Source: an uncultured Oscillospiraceae bacterium (GTDB taxonomy: Bacteria > Bacillota > Clostridia > Oscillospirales > Acutalibacteraceae). From it: DNA of 14,343 bases. Where the stretch lies: positions 1 to 14,343 of the forward strand of contig URDW01000040.1 in NCBI GenBank assembly GCA_900546735.1, written 5' to 3'. Shown piece after piece: positions 13,819-14,343 of this stretch. The stretch's first letter is position 1. Each line of letters opens with the position of its first letter. Both the position numbers and the translations under genes were made by a program. The notes beneath the pieces are model-generated. The model was not told the origin of the DNA. It saw only the letters and a program-made list of their open reading frames with translations, and searched no databases.

Positions 13819-14288
13819 GGATCGGCCACGGCTATGATGTGCACCGCCTGATGGAAGGCAGAGATTTGATTTTGGGCGGCGTGAAGATCGAAAATCCGCG
13901 CGGTCTGCTCGGGCATTCGGATGCAGATGTGCTTTTGCACGCGGTTACGGACGCACTGCTCGGCGCGGCGGCGCTCGGCGACATCGGCACCCATTTCCCG
14001 GACAGTGACCCCAAATGGAAAGACGCCGACAGCCTGAAACTGCTGGCCGGCAGTGTAGCGCTTTTAAAAGAGCATGGTTATACGATCGGTAACATCGACG
14101 CCACCGTTTTGGCACAGGCGCCGAAGCTTGCGCCGCATATTTTGAAAATGCGTCAAAATATCGCCGCCGCCTGCGGCGTGGCGCTCGACCGTGTCAGTGT
14201 AAAGGCCACTACCGAGGAATGGCTCGGCTTCACCGGCGCAGGGCAGGGCATTGCCGCCCATGCGGTCGCCCTGATTTTGGAAAAATAA
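13815..14288 (+). CDS. ispF: 2-C-methyl-D-erythritol 2,4-cyclodiphosphate synthase
   Basis: IspF cyclises CDP-methylerythritol 2-phosphate to MEcPP with loss of CMP. The 157-residue protein is complete. Zinc ligands are Asp8 and His10 in GYDVH and His42 in DVLLHAV. Other signatures are GHSDAD (33-38), [12 protein letters not shown] (55-66), and [12 protein letters not shown] near the C terminus. The ATG overlaps the ispD stop by 4 nt. Only nine bases of apparent genome follow its TAA before adapter sequence, so no terminator or next gene of the operon can be seen. Confidence 0.96.
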   Translation: MRIGHGYDVHRLMEGRDLILGGVKIENPRGLLGHSDADVLLHAVTDALLGAAALGDIGTHFPDSDPKWKDADSLKLLAGSVALLKEHGYTIGNIDATVLAQAPKLAPHILKMRQNIAAACGVALDRVSVKATTEEWLGFTGAGQGIAAHAVALILEK

Positions 14289-14297
14289 TGTAAAAAC

Positions 14298-14343
14298 CTG
14301 TCTCTTATACACATCTCCGAGCCCACGAGACACTGAGCGATCT
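14298..14343 (+). other. Illumina Nextera transposase adapter with i7 index (artefact)
   Basis: CTGTCTCTTATACACATCT (14298-14316) is the Tn5 mosaic-end adapter sequence. CCGAGCCCACGAGAC (14317-14331) is the rest of the Nextera read-2 adapter. ACTGAGCG (14332-14339) sits where the 8-base i7 index belongs, and ATCT begins the P7 sequence. This is untrimmed library adapter at a contig end, not biology. The reverse-strand peptide ending GDVYKRQ that reads through it is a known kind of database artefact. Confidence 0.98.

Noticed and set aside
14064..14333. 89-residue reverse-strand frame starting MSRGLGDVYKRQ
   Set aside because: Its start and first residues come from adapter sequence; the rest is antisense to ispF.

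Overview
This looks like one end of a contig from an anaerobic Firmicute, most likely an uncultured gut member of the Clostridia (Oscillospiraceae/Ruminococcaceae-like). Supporting signs are sigma-A type promoters, AAGGAGG-type ribosome binding sites, a Clostridia-type DUF4364 regulator, the trmK-nif3 pair, RqcH, and a fairly GC-rich coding style with AT-rich promoters. The organism call is inference. The last 46 bases (14298-14343) are not genomic: they are an Illumina Nextera adapter with its index.

Layout. 1-153: overlapping inverted repeats and an intrinsic terminator, no recognisable gene. 154-846 (+): SAM-dependent methyltransferase, convergent across a two-way terminator with a three-gene minus-strand operon, 3965-914. 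That operon is purine nucleoside phosphorylase, mtnA and an MTA/SAH/5'-deoxyadenosine deaminase, all overlapping by 4 nt and read from a clear TTGAAT-17-TATAAT promoter. Divergent from it, 4099-5976 (+) encodes a BMP/PnrA-type nucleoside-binding lipoprotein whose fold is interrupted by three InlB-like beta repeats. After a terminator come a YbaK-domain protein with an added N-terminal membrane helix (6021-6656) and a GNAT acetyltransferase (6658-7437). A DUF4364 winged-helix protein lies on the minus strand (8043-7471). Divergent from it is an alpha/beta hydrolase plus Cof-type HAD phosphatase pair (8171-9765). From a TTGAAA-17-TATAAT promoter, a tightly packed six-gene run follows: DUF1858 redox protein, trmK, nif3-like, rqcH, ispD and ispF (9858-14288).

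How it works together. The minus-strand operon reads as a route for disposing of 5'-modified nucleosides. The deaminase turns methylthioadenosine (or 5'-deoxyadenosine from radical SAM enzymes) into the 6-oxopurine form, the phosphorylase releases hypoxanthine and the 1-phosphosugar, and MtnA isomerises the sugar. The phosphorylase keeps the Glu and Asn that select 6-oxopurines, but has Gly where PNPs normally carry the His that contacts the ribose 5'-OH. That fits a 5'-deoxy or 5'-methylthio substrate. The divergent nucleoside-binding lipoprotein may belong to the same physiology. The rightmost operon is housekeeping: tRNA methylation, ribosome-associated quality control and MEP-pathway isoprenoid synthesis.

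No CRISPR array, transposase, phage gene, rRNA or tRNA was seen. The most unusual items are the His-to-Gly phosphorylase in its three-gene operon, the repeat-interrupted lipoprotein and the membrane-anchored YbaK protein.
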